Shown in pieces: positions 12,222 to 23,400 of a stretch of 64,000 bases of DNA. A program made the position numbers and the translations under genes. Position 1 is the stretch's first letter. Each line of letters starts with the position of its first letter. Origin of the DNA: Gordius sp. MW1 (Eukaryota; Nematomorpha; Gordioida; Gordea; Gordiidae); NCBI GenBank assembly GCA_964036665.1, contig OZ038528.1:23113245-23177244 (forward strand), given 5' to 3'. The notes beneath the pieces are model-generated. The model was not told the origin of the DNA, made no database searches, and worked only from the letters and a program-made list of their open reading frames with translations.

Positions 12222-14944
12222 TCATAAAATTTTATATAATTTACCACTTTGTTCAAGCAATTTTCCCTTCCAAGAGCTTTCTAAGTGAGTGACAAACTTT
12301 TCAAACAATTGTATACTAGGGTACAGGCTAGTTTTTTTGTAATCTTTGACAACTGTATAAATTACATTTTAATATTAAAGTAAATTCTTTTTGAAATAAT
12401 AACAAATAAAAATAACTTTTAATTCTCTTGTTTTCATTGCCCTCCATTGCTTGTTCATCTTTTTGGCCGGCATTAGTTTCGTAAGCATTTATTTCGTCAC
12501 ACAATTTTCTACGAAAAATTACATCTTTAATATTAAATTTTGATCTTTTTTTTGGGAAAATATGTGATAGTTTATCGTTTAACTAATACTAATTATCCTA
12601 ATATACTAAAAAGGGGAATATGGCAGAAAAGCTCTTTTATAATTAAAAAACCATTCAATTAAGAGTAAAATTAAATATTTTATGTAAAATTAAATAAGTC
12701 AGAATCAATAAAAAAACTATAAATATTAAAGTTAAAATAACAATAAAAAGTAATTACCCAATGGTGGGAACTTGTTCAAAGTCAAATTCATCCACGTTGT
12801 CAGGGTCTATGCAAACACAAACCTTGCCTATAATGAAATTTTCGAAAATTATATTAAATTTTAAATATGATGTGCCCTATATAGGAAAATTATAAAAAAG
12901 TTGGAATTTTATAACAAAAAATCATCTATATATATACATTAAAAACACATTGAAAATAGTATTTCTTATTAGTTTTAATATTAATATTACATGTAAAATG
13001 TATATTTCAGGGTAAATTTTATTTCTTTCCACTTTTTATCATCTTTACCAAACAATAATTTTTAATAATCAATTAATTTAAGTAAAATTAACTATTTTAT
13101 TTCATGAAAGAAATAGATAATAAAGATAATTTCCAAAGATTATAAATAATAAAAACTGGCAGATACCTGTTTTGGGGTGAATGCTGAAAGGGCTTTTAAG
13201 TAAATGGTTCATACCAATAGTAACATTTACGTCCAACCTAGGGTAACAACATTGCAACATTATCTCTTGTCTACACCTCATTGATTTCTGATATTTACCC
13301 TGAAAACAAAATTTAGCAAATGCTTGTTTAATACCATTAATTAAGAAAATATAAAGCCAAATTTATACTTATTTGTCTCTTTAGCAAACCAGATACTTAA
13401 CAATACTATAACTTGTGCTCAATTAGATATAAATTAACTGAAAATTAAATTTTTATGTTTGGGCACTGACATTTAATTTGTAATAATTACTCTCAAAATT
13501 CATAACATAATCAGTATTACTTTGGAAGTTTCTTTAGAACAAATTTTGCTCAATAAGTTCCACCTGTCAATTGATGTTGTGCTTTGAGATTCTTCAAACT
13601 CTTTTTTAATCATCTTGCGCAAATGTATAATAGTTGAGTTAAGGAGATTTTAATTAATTAAAAGTATTTTAATTTAAAAAATGAAAAATATCAAAAAGGA
13701 TATCAATATCAGGTATTATGGCCAGGATTTTATTACAACCTTCTTCTGTTCCTAATATGTCCTGATCTTTGAGCATAACTTTCTCAAAATGAAGCTTAAT
13801 AATGTCAAATGCCCTCCTTTTTTTAAATAAATGTTTATATAAAGAATATTACCATTTATAACATTTGTTATATATATAACATAATAAATTTTTATAAAGC
13901 AAAAAGATGATATGAATAAATGTTAAAAACTAAAGAATAAGTTATAGAGTAGAAATAAAATGTCAACAATGTAACATTAAATTACAGAGTATATTATTTT
14001 TAATCTTTAATAAAACATTACGATATAGATGGATGAACTGGATCTTCAAGTTCTACCTTCCTTGAAACTGCCTCACCACCCTATAATGTTTTTTTATTTT
14101 AAAGGCAAAAAGAGAAATAAATTAAAGCACAAATAAGGTATTTTATAAATTATTAAGATTATAAGCAATAGATTAAAAAGGTAAATAAAAAACTTAAGTG
14201 GTAAGAAATATTTACAACAACAATGGATAGATATTCTGCAATTGCTGATCTAACGTTTTTCTCTAATTTTCTTGCCATTTCATCACAAACCCAACAATGA
14301 ATTCCTCTCCTTCCAGAAAATATCCAGAGTATATGATGAAAGCCAAAATCATCTAAACATTACATTATAATTTATTTATTACCTCTTAATGCTTTATCAA
14401 GAATTTTAACAGCTATTGCCATTAGGGGCCAACATTTTTGGCACATATCTGCTTCTCTATTAGGTTTGTATTATCAACATAATATTTATACTGACAACAT
14501 CTTCTAACATCATCATAATCTGAAATATCAATGTCAAAGACTAATTCTCTGAATAATGGCTTAAATGTGGATACCGTAAATCTATCTTTGGGCTAATATA
14601 ATCATAGAGAAAAGGCACAAATTTAGTTTACCCTAAAGTTATATATTGCACCTATATCAATTTTATAAGGTATCTTCCTAAAAACATCTTTTTCAAGTTC
14701 TGATTGATTTAAATATGATAAATAACGAATATAAACATCATTTCCTGTTGTAAATGAGAACTCTCTATTAAAAAAAGAAGTTTTGTCAACTAAAGATCAT
14801 AGAAGTTATAGCTATATAAAAGTATATACTTCCACCATAACTCAACCATTTGTAGTAAAGGTTAAATGGAAATAATCGCTTATAATATTGTGGCAAATAA
14901 TCCGTTAAATAATTATGTATATTTGAATCTTTAACAGAATCCAT
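12222..14944 (-). CDS. PRIM1: DNA primase catalytic (small) subunit, 12 exons, 419 aa
   Basis: This nuclear subunit of the polymerase alpha-primase complex makes the RNA primers for replication. Exons on -: 14944-14830, 14762-14632, 14592-14492, 14456-14383, 14352-14216, 14080-14022, 13816-13704, 13624-13521, 13299-13167, 12827-12758, 12508-12417, 12352-12222; all phases close. Seen in order: [32 protein letters not shown], the catalytic [18 protein letters not shown] with its two metal-binding Asp, the zinc cysteines [21 protein letters not shown], and a C-terminal [16 protein letters not shown]. The length matches the usual ~420 aa. The in-frame ATG at 15016 would add 24 residues; 14944 fits the family better. 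The intron after exon 7 is AT-AC rather than GT-AG. Confidence 0.94.
13625..13703 (-). other. U12-type AT-AC intron in PRIM1
   Basis: Read on -, the 79-base intron starts ATATCCTTTTT, the minor-spliceosome 5' consensus, and ends in AC. CCTTAAC lies at 13644-13638, placing the branch adenosine about 13-15 bases from the 3' end, as minor-class introns require. No GT donor exists nearby. Joining the flanking exons (phase 1) gives an uninterrupted primase sequence [14 protein letters not shown]. Confidence 0.9.
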
Positions 14945-15371
14945 TCTCTTAAAATTCGCGGGAAATAAACAGCTGTTATAAGGCAATGTTACAAAATCGT
15001 ATTGTGAAATGACCATCTTAATGCTATTTTTGACAAATCAAGCTAAATAAGCAATTAGTAATATTTTTTTAAAAGGCATTAAGATAAAAGAGTAAAGTTA
15101 AAATGTTTTTTAAAAAATTCAAGGAAGTTTTTTTTAAATACTATCAGAAGGATTCCTTTAAATTAATTATATGGTCATATGACAACTTTATTATATATAA
15201 ATAAGCTTTTTTATAATAATTCTTTTAGTATATTAGAAATAAGTGAATAAATTGCGAATTTGTAGATAATAATCAGAAGATAATAATAACCCCTTTCAGG
15301 AGTGCCGCAATTAACTAAAAAGTTTACCTTGCCGATAGATGGCGCTAATTAGGGTAATCTTTTAAATTCTT

Positions 15372-15412
15372 TTAGTGTTGTAAAAACGCCTGGATTTTGT
15401 TTGGTTGACCTA
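15372..15412 (+). mobile_element. TGTTGTAAAAACGG-family MITE, left-end fragment
   Basis: TAGTGTTGTAAAAACG followed by CCTGGATTTTGTTTGGTTGAC matches the left end of the family. No right end follows. Confidence 0.5.
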
Positions 15413-15581
15413 TAGTATTACCTTTATGATTTAAATATCACTTTATTCACACTCCTTCTTACTCTATTTGAATACACACTATTCATACTCCTCCTTATTT
15501 TATTCACACTCATTATACTTTGAATAGCCCCCAACTACCTTACGAGTTATTCATATTAACTTGTTCAAAATGGTATATAAG

Positions 15582-16039
15582 TCCTGTAGATTACAAGAAT
15601 TTATTATTCGTTATTCAATATTGGATTGTATTTATCTAATTTTTCTATATCGAAATGTAAGAGAGCGATTCAAATAATGGTAATAATCGTTGTGTATATG
15701 TGGCACGCGTAAAATAATGATGGTTCTAATATATCGCGTAAAGAGCAATGGGGACTACTAAAATCTATATCGAAATTAGTACACAGATGTTATGCAAATG
15801 CGGGTAAGATTAAAAGGGGTATCCGACCTAAATAAGATACGAACTTGCAATTAATGTATCTAGATAGAAGGGGGGAGGGGGGTATGAGATACGCAAGTTT
15901 ACAACTCTTGTGAATATAAGTACGGAGAGGGGGTGATCGATTATCAACGCGTGTGTATTGTATAGCAGCGCAGTGGGGGGTGGGGGGGATTTGTATAGGA
16001 GGTTAGTATATGATAATTTCTATAGGAGAGGACACAACA
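15582..16039 (-). repeat. 3' LTR of the gypsy-like element
   Basis: This is the left LTR on the map and the 3' LTR in element orientation. It begins at the ATAAG duplication and ends ...GAGGACACAACA on +. It contains GGGGGGAGGGGGG and GGGGGGTGGGGGG tracts. Confidence 0.85.
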
Positions 16040-17185
16040 CCTTTCCCTTTACAAAGAAAAATATCTGTTGTAGTCTGGAAAGTGATTTTGTTTGATACTG
16101 GACGTTGAAAAGTGGTATGGTTTGATACTGGATGTGGGATGGTTGACACATTATATGTGACCATCCCTTGGTTTAGATTGAGAGGAACGTTTTCACTAGG
16201 CAACGCATAGATAAGATACTGATAGATCTGTGGGCTAAAGTTTTGATTTCTAGATGTTTTACTTTAAGGCTGAGGCATAGTTTATGTTGAGATTTTTTTT
16301 GTATATTTTTCTGACTTCGTGTCTGAATTTTATAGATTTAATGTTTTCTTCAATTCATTGGGATTGATTTATAAATATTTTAATAATGTATATGGTTTTG
16401 AAGAATAGGACCAGCGGTAGAGATATATGTAGACAAATAATTGCTATAATGAAATTAAAGGATTTTTATCAACCAGGTTTTGGTTTTGGGGTTACAATAT
16501 TCAAATATATAATTATAGCAAAAATATGATCTGCCGAAAATGTTAGACAACTAAACACTATTCAGGTTTTTCTGATTTTGGGAATTGGATATTTTTTATG
16601 TTTTTGTGTATTATCCAATTACTATTCTTGCGATTGTTGATTTAAATTTGTTTATTCAATCAGAGCAGCCTGGTGTGCTAGCTGTAAAGGTGAGGTTGGA
16701 AAATTTCAGTTTTGGAAGGTTATGAGAGTAAGGATGTGCCAAAGTGGGGTTTGGGGACGTTAGTTCTAAGGATTACATCGATCTGTGATTCATATGCAGG
16801 GATAGGTCGTTCTTGGCAACGAGGTTTCTTGATTCAAGCTGACTTCAAAAATAATAGGGGGGGGGGGTCTTTTTTTTTATTGGTAAAATTTTTTCATATG
16901 TTCGGAGGTGAAGAGCCAAGATATTGTCATTGTTTCATTTTCATCGCCAAAATTCATCTTTTTATTCGTTGTCATAATGTGAGGTGTTGAACGATCTGAA
17001 TTACAATTTAGTAATGGCTTGGCAATCTTGGTTGATGAGCGCACTCGCAATCGTCACGTGATTTGAATTTTGTCAAGTTTGCGAAATGGTATGAGTTTCG
17101 ATGTACCAAATACAAAGTTAAAATAATAATTAAAATAGTACTCACACAATCTCAATTGTTCGTGTGCCTTTAACATACAAACGTA

Positions 17186-17479
17186 TTAGGGCTCACACAA
17201 TTTTAATTGCTCCGTGTGTCTTATTTCATTCTTATCACTTTGTCCATCTTTAATTTTAAAAATTTTAGAACCGACCTGTTGTACAATCTCAGCCAAAAGC
17301 CATTTAGGTTTACCCAAATAGTTTCTATACCACACCTTTTGGTTAAGCTGAAACTTTGGTTTACCTACCATTGGCAATTGTTGGTGATCATCAACATTTA
17401 AAAAATCTGGTGGGGATCTTAATTTACGATTTAAAAATTCGTAGCTAACCGCAGGACGATCAGGATATCTTGGAGACAT
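17186..17479 (-). pseudogene. Ty3/gypsy integrase C-terminal fragment
   Basis: The 97-residue frame contains FQLNQKVWYRNYLGKPKWL and IVQQVGSKIFKIKDG, followed by RHTEQLK. It matches the SH3-like tail of gypsy integrases, where a GD/QxVWYRNY...PKWLP block is common. The zinc-binding and DDE catalytic parts are absent. The frame reaches almost to the 5' LTR, which is not the normal position of integrase. Confidence 0.75.
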
Positions 17480-17506
17480 GTTATGATAGAGTTTATATAA
17501 CCATGT

Positions 17507-17953
17507 TCCTTCTAGATTACAAGAATTTATTATTCGTTATTCAATATTGGATTGTATTTATCTAATTTTTCTATATCGAAATGTAAGAGGGCGATTAAAA
17601 TAATGGTAATAATCGTTGTGTATATGTGGCACGCGTAAAATAATGATGGTTCTAATATATCGCGTAAAGAGCAATGGGGACTACTAAAATCTATATCGAA
17701 ATTAGTACACAGATGGGGTAAGATCAAAAGGGGTATCCGACCTAAATAAGATACGAACTTGCAATTAATGTATCTAGATAGAAGGGGGGAGGGGGGTATG
17801 AGATACGCAAGTTTACAACTCTTGTGAATATAAGTACGGAGAGGGGGTGATCGATTATCAACGCGTGTGTATTTTATAGCAGCGCAGTGGGGGGTGGGGG
17901 GGATTTGTAAAGGAGGTTAGTATATGATAATTTCTATAGGAGAGGACACAACA
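17507..17953 (-). repeat. 5' LTR of the gypsy-like element
   Basis: Direct repeat of 15582-16039, lacking a 14-base stretch present there. It is followed outside by the ATAAG duplication. Confidence 0.85.
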
Positions 17954-17981
17954 ATAAGCTAATGCTTAACGATAGAAAAAT

Positions 17982-18914
17982 GATCGTAATATTTTGGCCA
18001 AGTAAACTTAGAGCTTTGGAATTTGAATGTCACACCCGAGACCGTTCAACCTCAAAGTACGAGACAAAAGGATTGGGATTCTGGACTCGTATCGCGCTCC
18101 GTTGATTACCTTTTATCGAGCAGCGACGATAGCCAGCATTACAATTTTAGGTCCCTCGCTTTGATGGTTCCGGTCACGAGTGGCTTGAAGCCTATCCCAG
18201 CAAACTTTTGGGAACGCTGCTTGAAGACTTTGAGCTATCATATTCCATAGCTTTAAGGTTGGGGATCAGCTACAGCAGAGAATTCAATTGTCGAAACTGT
18301 CTTTCCATTGTAGACGAATATGCTAGGCACCCTCTACACTGCCTAGCAAACAAATATAAATATGTGAGGCACACTAAAGCCAATTTATTAATTCAAGCTG
18401 CCCTCAAAAAGGCAAAAATCCCCTCAATTCTTGAGCCGTCAGATCCTTCTCTCGAGGGTAGGATGCGCCCTGACGGCTCTTCTCTAGTCCCCTGGCAAAA
18501 TGGCCTATCCCTCAAATGGGATTTTACTTGTATTGACCTATTTGCCCCTTCCCATTTTAATTACCACCCTATCGTTACAGCAGAAGGGCGTAAAACTACC
18601 AAGTACTCTGCCCTTTTGGCATCCAATATTTTTATCCCTGTCGTTGCCTCGTGCTCCGGTTCCTTCGGTAAACAGGCAATGGGGTTTTTTAAAGAAATCG
18701 GAAAACGCTCACCGAAATCTAAAATTTCTGCATCCTTTTTACTCAGGCAACAACTAGGGATTCTTGTTGTACGATACAACTTTAAATCCTTCGCCGACTC
18801 ATGGCCCGTTTTAGAAGATAATGATATAGATCTTTGTATTTATATGTCTTTCTTTATTTATATACTTCGCTTATTTATGTAACCTTGTTTCGTGAAAATA
18901 AACTTTTTAACCAT
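17982..18914 (+). mobile_element. 5'-truncated non-LTR retrotransposon with 22-bp target duplication
   Basis: The segment lies between two identical 22-base sequences, 17960-17981 and 18915-18936, a clean target-site duplication. It carries the last part of a reverse-transcriptase-type polyprotein and a short 3' tail ending near AACTTTTTAACCAT, without a poly(A) run. The 5' end is truncated, as is usual for target-primed insertion. Only one base separates the left duplication from the LTR element's ATAAG. Confidence 0.8.
18040..18882 (+). pseudogene. C-terminal part of a non-LTR retrotransposon ORF2 (frameshifted)
   Basis: Two overlapping frames (about 18023-18250 and 18208-18882) together give a continuous C-terminal polyprotein. 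It includes a zinc-knuckle-like C-x2-C...H-x4-C block (FNCRNCLSIV...RHPLHCL), then GRMRPDGSSLVPWQNGLSLKWD, and KQAMGFFKEIGKR. These features recur downstream of the reverse transcriptase in a common group of animal non-LTR elements. The frame change near 18210-18250 is a break. I do not assign a clade. Confidence 0.65.
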
Positions 18915-18936
18915 TAATGCTTAACGATAGAAAAAT

Positions 18937-20450
18937 TATCTTTTGAAAACTTATGTTATACTTAGTGATTAAGTAGGTTAAAACCCCTACAGACCTTTGG
19001 ATTTAGTCGACTAAACATAAAAAGATTAAAGGTTTTTTTTAACCTTTGGTAATACTGCATAACATATATAAGTCTCCTATTTTACAAAAAAAACTTCAAC
19101 TTCAACAGATGTTAGATTTGTTAAAATTTTCAGCCCGATCCCTTTCCAATAGATGCCCGCCCCACCCCTTCTAAGTGTCCGCACGGTTATGTCCGAATTA
19201 TTAGAGCTGCCCAAACGACGCGGTTCAAAATAATGTTTTTTTTTAATTCATAGCCAACCTGTTATCTTTTGAAAATAAATTTCAGCTTAATTTTCGCTTT
19301 TTCGAATGAGAAATAGGATAAATAATTCTTATTCAATCAAATAAAAGAGGCAAAATAAGATACGGAAATAAAATAATACATTATCTAAAAATATCAATGA
19401 GCCCGTATTTTTCAAATCTAGTCCACCCAAAGATCTAAATTTGCGGTAGTTGGCCGCAGGCCGGTGTAGGGTGTCAGCAGCCAACGTGTTTTTTCCAAAC
19501 ACCCCTTTTGATTGGGTAAAGGGATGATTAATGGTCTTTTCACAATCTCTCCCTCCAATGGGATTGGGTAGAGGCGTGATTTATGAGATTTGTTGAGAGA
19601 ATTTTAGCTCGTGTTAACACCCGCGTTCATCGTGTTACTACTGAGACATTGTTCTTAAGTAGGCAATAAATAACTCCTCCCTTATACTAACCTTTAACTA
19701 CCCAAAAAGCACATTATTAGTTTTTTGCATACTAAAATTTGTATTCCAAACCATAATTTAATATTTGAAAAGCGGATTAATGTTGTACTAAAATGTTGGG
19801 CCTTCCCACGTTTAAATAATACTTCAAAATTTAGTATTTACATTACGCATTATGTCAATCATTTTGACATTAATGATTGTCTTTTAGCATAATTTTGAAT
19901 AAAACTTATAATGATTAGTCTGTTTTTACAAATATTTATTTTTATGGGAAGGGGGGAGAAACCAACCTAAATTAGATTCCAGCTTTATCAAAATTTATAA
20001 ATATATAAAATATTTTATTGGGGAAACCAACCTAAATTAGTTCCAGCTTTATCAAAATTTACATATATATAATATTATTAAAACAATAAACATAACACGT
20101 AAAAATAACGAAAATGGAGCTTTAGTAAAAAATATGTCAGTCATAATGATTGATTGACAGCTCTTATAAAACACGGCTGGCTTGTGCCTGGTCTCCGATC
20201 TACACCAAACTTTTAATCGTGTTGAATGTTTTATAAATTGACATAACAATTATGATAAAATTCAATTTTGTCAGAGATGAAGTGCTAGTTAATATATGTA
20301 ACGCTCGAAAACCACACAATTTTTAATATTTTATTAAAATTTATGCGAGGAGAGCTTTATATAATCAAATTCGTTACATATATACAATTCTAAACTTTAG
20401 GCTAAATTCGATAAAGTAAAAACATGACATAATGCGATCGTTTATAATAA
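18937..20450. other. intergenic, with fragments of GGGC-type elements and a short duplication
   Basis: At 19105-19215 a reversed fragment of the GGGC-rich hAT family is recognisable (TTAGATTTGTTAAAATTTTCAGCCCG...GAGCTGCCC). At 19955-20065 a block starting AACCAACCTAAATTAG is present twice in tandem with a spacing of about 65 bases. No exon was seen. Confidence 0.5.
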
Positions 20451-23400
20451 TTAAGCTTTCTCTAAATTTTCTAACTTCATTTTTTCAACAACTTTCTTCG
20501 ATTTCCCTAGTTGATACATTATGCCCCTTTCTAGATTTTTCTTCCTGGCTTGGGTGTGATTTAGTTTCTCATTTATTTCTTGAATAGTTTTCTTAAACTT
20601 TTCATTCTTAAATGACAAAAAAAGGGATTATAATTTCAAAAAATATAATTAATTAAAAAATTTTAATTTTAATTTTTGTCAGGTTTATAGATGAAAAATC
20701 GACATATCTATTCAATTACAAAGTAAATTAAAATAAATCGAATTAGAAAATTGGATATTCAGCAATTATAATATAAAAAATTAAGCATTTCCAAACTTGT
20801 TTTACCTCTTTAATAAGGTCGCCGTGCAAAACATTTATTATGGCTCTAAATTTCCCTTTCCAAATGTATTCAGCATAAAGCGCATTGTCCGCTTTAATTA
20901 AAGCTTTCACGAAAGAACTAAGGTTACTCTGATGCCCGTCACTATCCTAAATTATCATAATACATTTGAAAAATATAAAAAAAAACGCTATCATTTGCAA
21001 ATAAAAGTCGCATATATTAGTTTAAAAATAAGAAATTTATATTTAAGCTAACGTCATAGATTCACTAAGTTCTGAGACTCTTAAAAAAGGTTAGTAAAAT
21101 TTTGCTGTTGTTGAATATTGTATGAATTAAACGTTTCTCGAGATATTATATCCTTAAAAGCAATCTTATGATGTAAAAATTTATAATCTTCGATCATAAC
21201 CGAAGGCACCAAATTTTTAACCTGCAACGAGAAAACAAAAGTTGAAAGTCATCATTCGTGGTATACCCAACATATTCACATTAAACTCCTAAACTACCAA
21301 GAAACATTCTAATTTAACTTATACCAATATATTTTTAAAGATACTCTCCCCATTTCACTGAAAAAAAGTATCCGAAAGACAACCGAATATTTTTGATATA
21401 AAGGAAAATTGCTCTATGTAACTTTGCAAGGAAAATTTTTTAGCATATAAAAAAGCCCATTGAAATTGTAATTTTACTTTGATTTACGAGTTTTGTTTAA
21501 ACCTATATAATATCAATTCTTTCACTATTATAACAACTACAAGTAAAATTTCCAATGGCTGTTTGTCACACTAAGGGCTTGCCTTAATATTGGATTTTGC
21601 TGCGCAGCAAAAATCGTTGTACGGGTTATAACATAGCCGTGTCTTAACTTCGAATTCCTAGCAGATTTACAGTTCAGACGCATAATATAACAGCGCTCAA
21701 GAGTTGAAATAAACAAAAAAACGTCTAAAACTATCAAAAAACAAAATAGTAATAATTACAACCGAGTTTGACACATGAAATCGAATCGGATATTTGATAA
21801 AGATAAATTCGCGCCATTTGAATCTGAATCCGATATTAAGACAAGCTAAGGTGGTCAGCTTCTTTAGATATTTGGGTTAGGGCTGATGCTCGGGTATCCA
21901 GGTCTGACAAACAATGTGATATATTTTACATCTTTTGAAAGACGGGCCGCGAGCTCTTGTTCAAAGATAAAGCCCATACCAACTAAACCCCCACGCCCCT
22001 GTTCAACTACAAAAAAATAAATGAATTTTTTGCCAATTTTCACAATGCACTAAAAATAAATCGCGTTATATAGGCTAATTTTTGATTAAAACAAGTAATA
22101 TACTTCGTCGATGGGCCTCGCCTTTTGAGCTTCGTCTAAGTAGACTGTTAGACAGGAAAGGGCACGTTCGTAAAGTCTAGCAAACTTTTGATAAGCATCC
22201 TCCTGCAGGATTATGATACTGTTATCACGGTCACAACTGGACACCAAATCGATGTCTCCTTTATGCAAGCGCGACAAAATTTATAAAAATATAATAATCA
22301 CTCACAATAATATACGGGTCAAATATTATTTTAAAAAATCGCGAGTTATCTTATCTTCTGTCGTTTAAATAGTAATTCAAATGATTAATATAATTTCTCC
22401 AATTTATCGTAGTTTTAAATTTAAAGAGGTTAAAAAAAATGACTATTAGACAATAGTTTAAAAACACTTGTTTAAAAAGCTAAATTAGATGGTACCAGTA
22501 AAGTTAGGTTGACTTCTAAAGTTGAGTATGGCTGACAATTGAAAAGTTGGTTTTGAAGCAGTGCGTTCTGTATTAAAACCCCGAGAACATTTTATATAAC
22601 TGTACTATTCTAATATATATTTTTAGTTTTTAGACCACAATTAGGAGATTAAAAGATTACATCGCTATAAATGCATTAGTACCAAGAGTTAGTTGCCAAT
22701 AGTAGGTCTAAAAACACCTAGCTGAGGCGATTTACTAGAAAAAGGTAGAAAGGCGCAACTGACCTTTTATCCAATAAATTTATATTGCCAATTCCAAATT
22801 GTTATCTTGGCTAGGTTTATCGGCGTGTCTTTTAACACATAAGTTACAATATTTTTAATGTCAAATTTATGGTTTTCTTATCCCTACCTAAGTAATGGAC
22901 ATTTTAATCCATCCGAGGTTAAATAACTCTAATAAGCACGAAAAAATGTACAACCTTTGCTTTAATTTACATCAGAGCAAATTAAAGCACTATCTCACGA
23001 TAAAAACAAATAAAACCCTAAAAAAGAAATTTTGTCTCGTTAATCCCCTAATAAAACATTGCAAACTCCTTTAAATTTTTGTAATTTCCTTTCTTAGAGC
23101 TCACAACAATATCATACAAAAAAAGTTAAAATAGGTCGTCATTTTTACGTTGGAGTGGTAAAGAATGATATTGATCAGAGTGCCCATCGGTTTTATCTTG
23201 GATTTCTTTCGGGTGTTGTTGGGACATAGCAGAGTAGGATCTAGTAATAGCAAACAGTTAACATAAATTAAACACTAGACCCATAGTAGAGCTCAAAAAT
23301 ATTTGCATCATTACTAATTTGAAAAGATTTTACGTTAATCGTCATATTTAGAGTATAATTAAGAAAGTCGAATTTAAAATATTCCCCAAATGGCTGACCC

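Larger units (their letters stand above)
15582..17953 (-). mobile_element. internally deleted Ty3/gypsy-like LTR retrotransposon
   Basis: Two direct repeats, 15582-16039 and about 17507-17953, are nearly identical: I count about five substitutions and one 14-base indel. They are flanked outside by the 5-bp duplication ATAAG (15577-15581, 17954-17958). On - the repeats start TGTTGTGTCC. The 1.47-kb interior holds only a fragment of integrase C-terminus, placed just 28 bases after the 5' LTR, so gag, protease, reverse transcriptase and most of integrase have been deleted. The close LTR identity suggests a recent insertion. Confidence 0.85.

Noticed and set aside
14945-15016. Upstream ATG for PRIM1 at 15016
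   Set aside because: The internal ATG at 14944 gives 419 residues and the typical short primase N-terminus; the upstream one cannot be excluded without transcripts.
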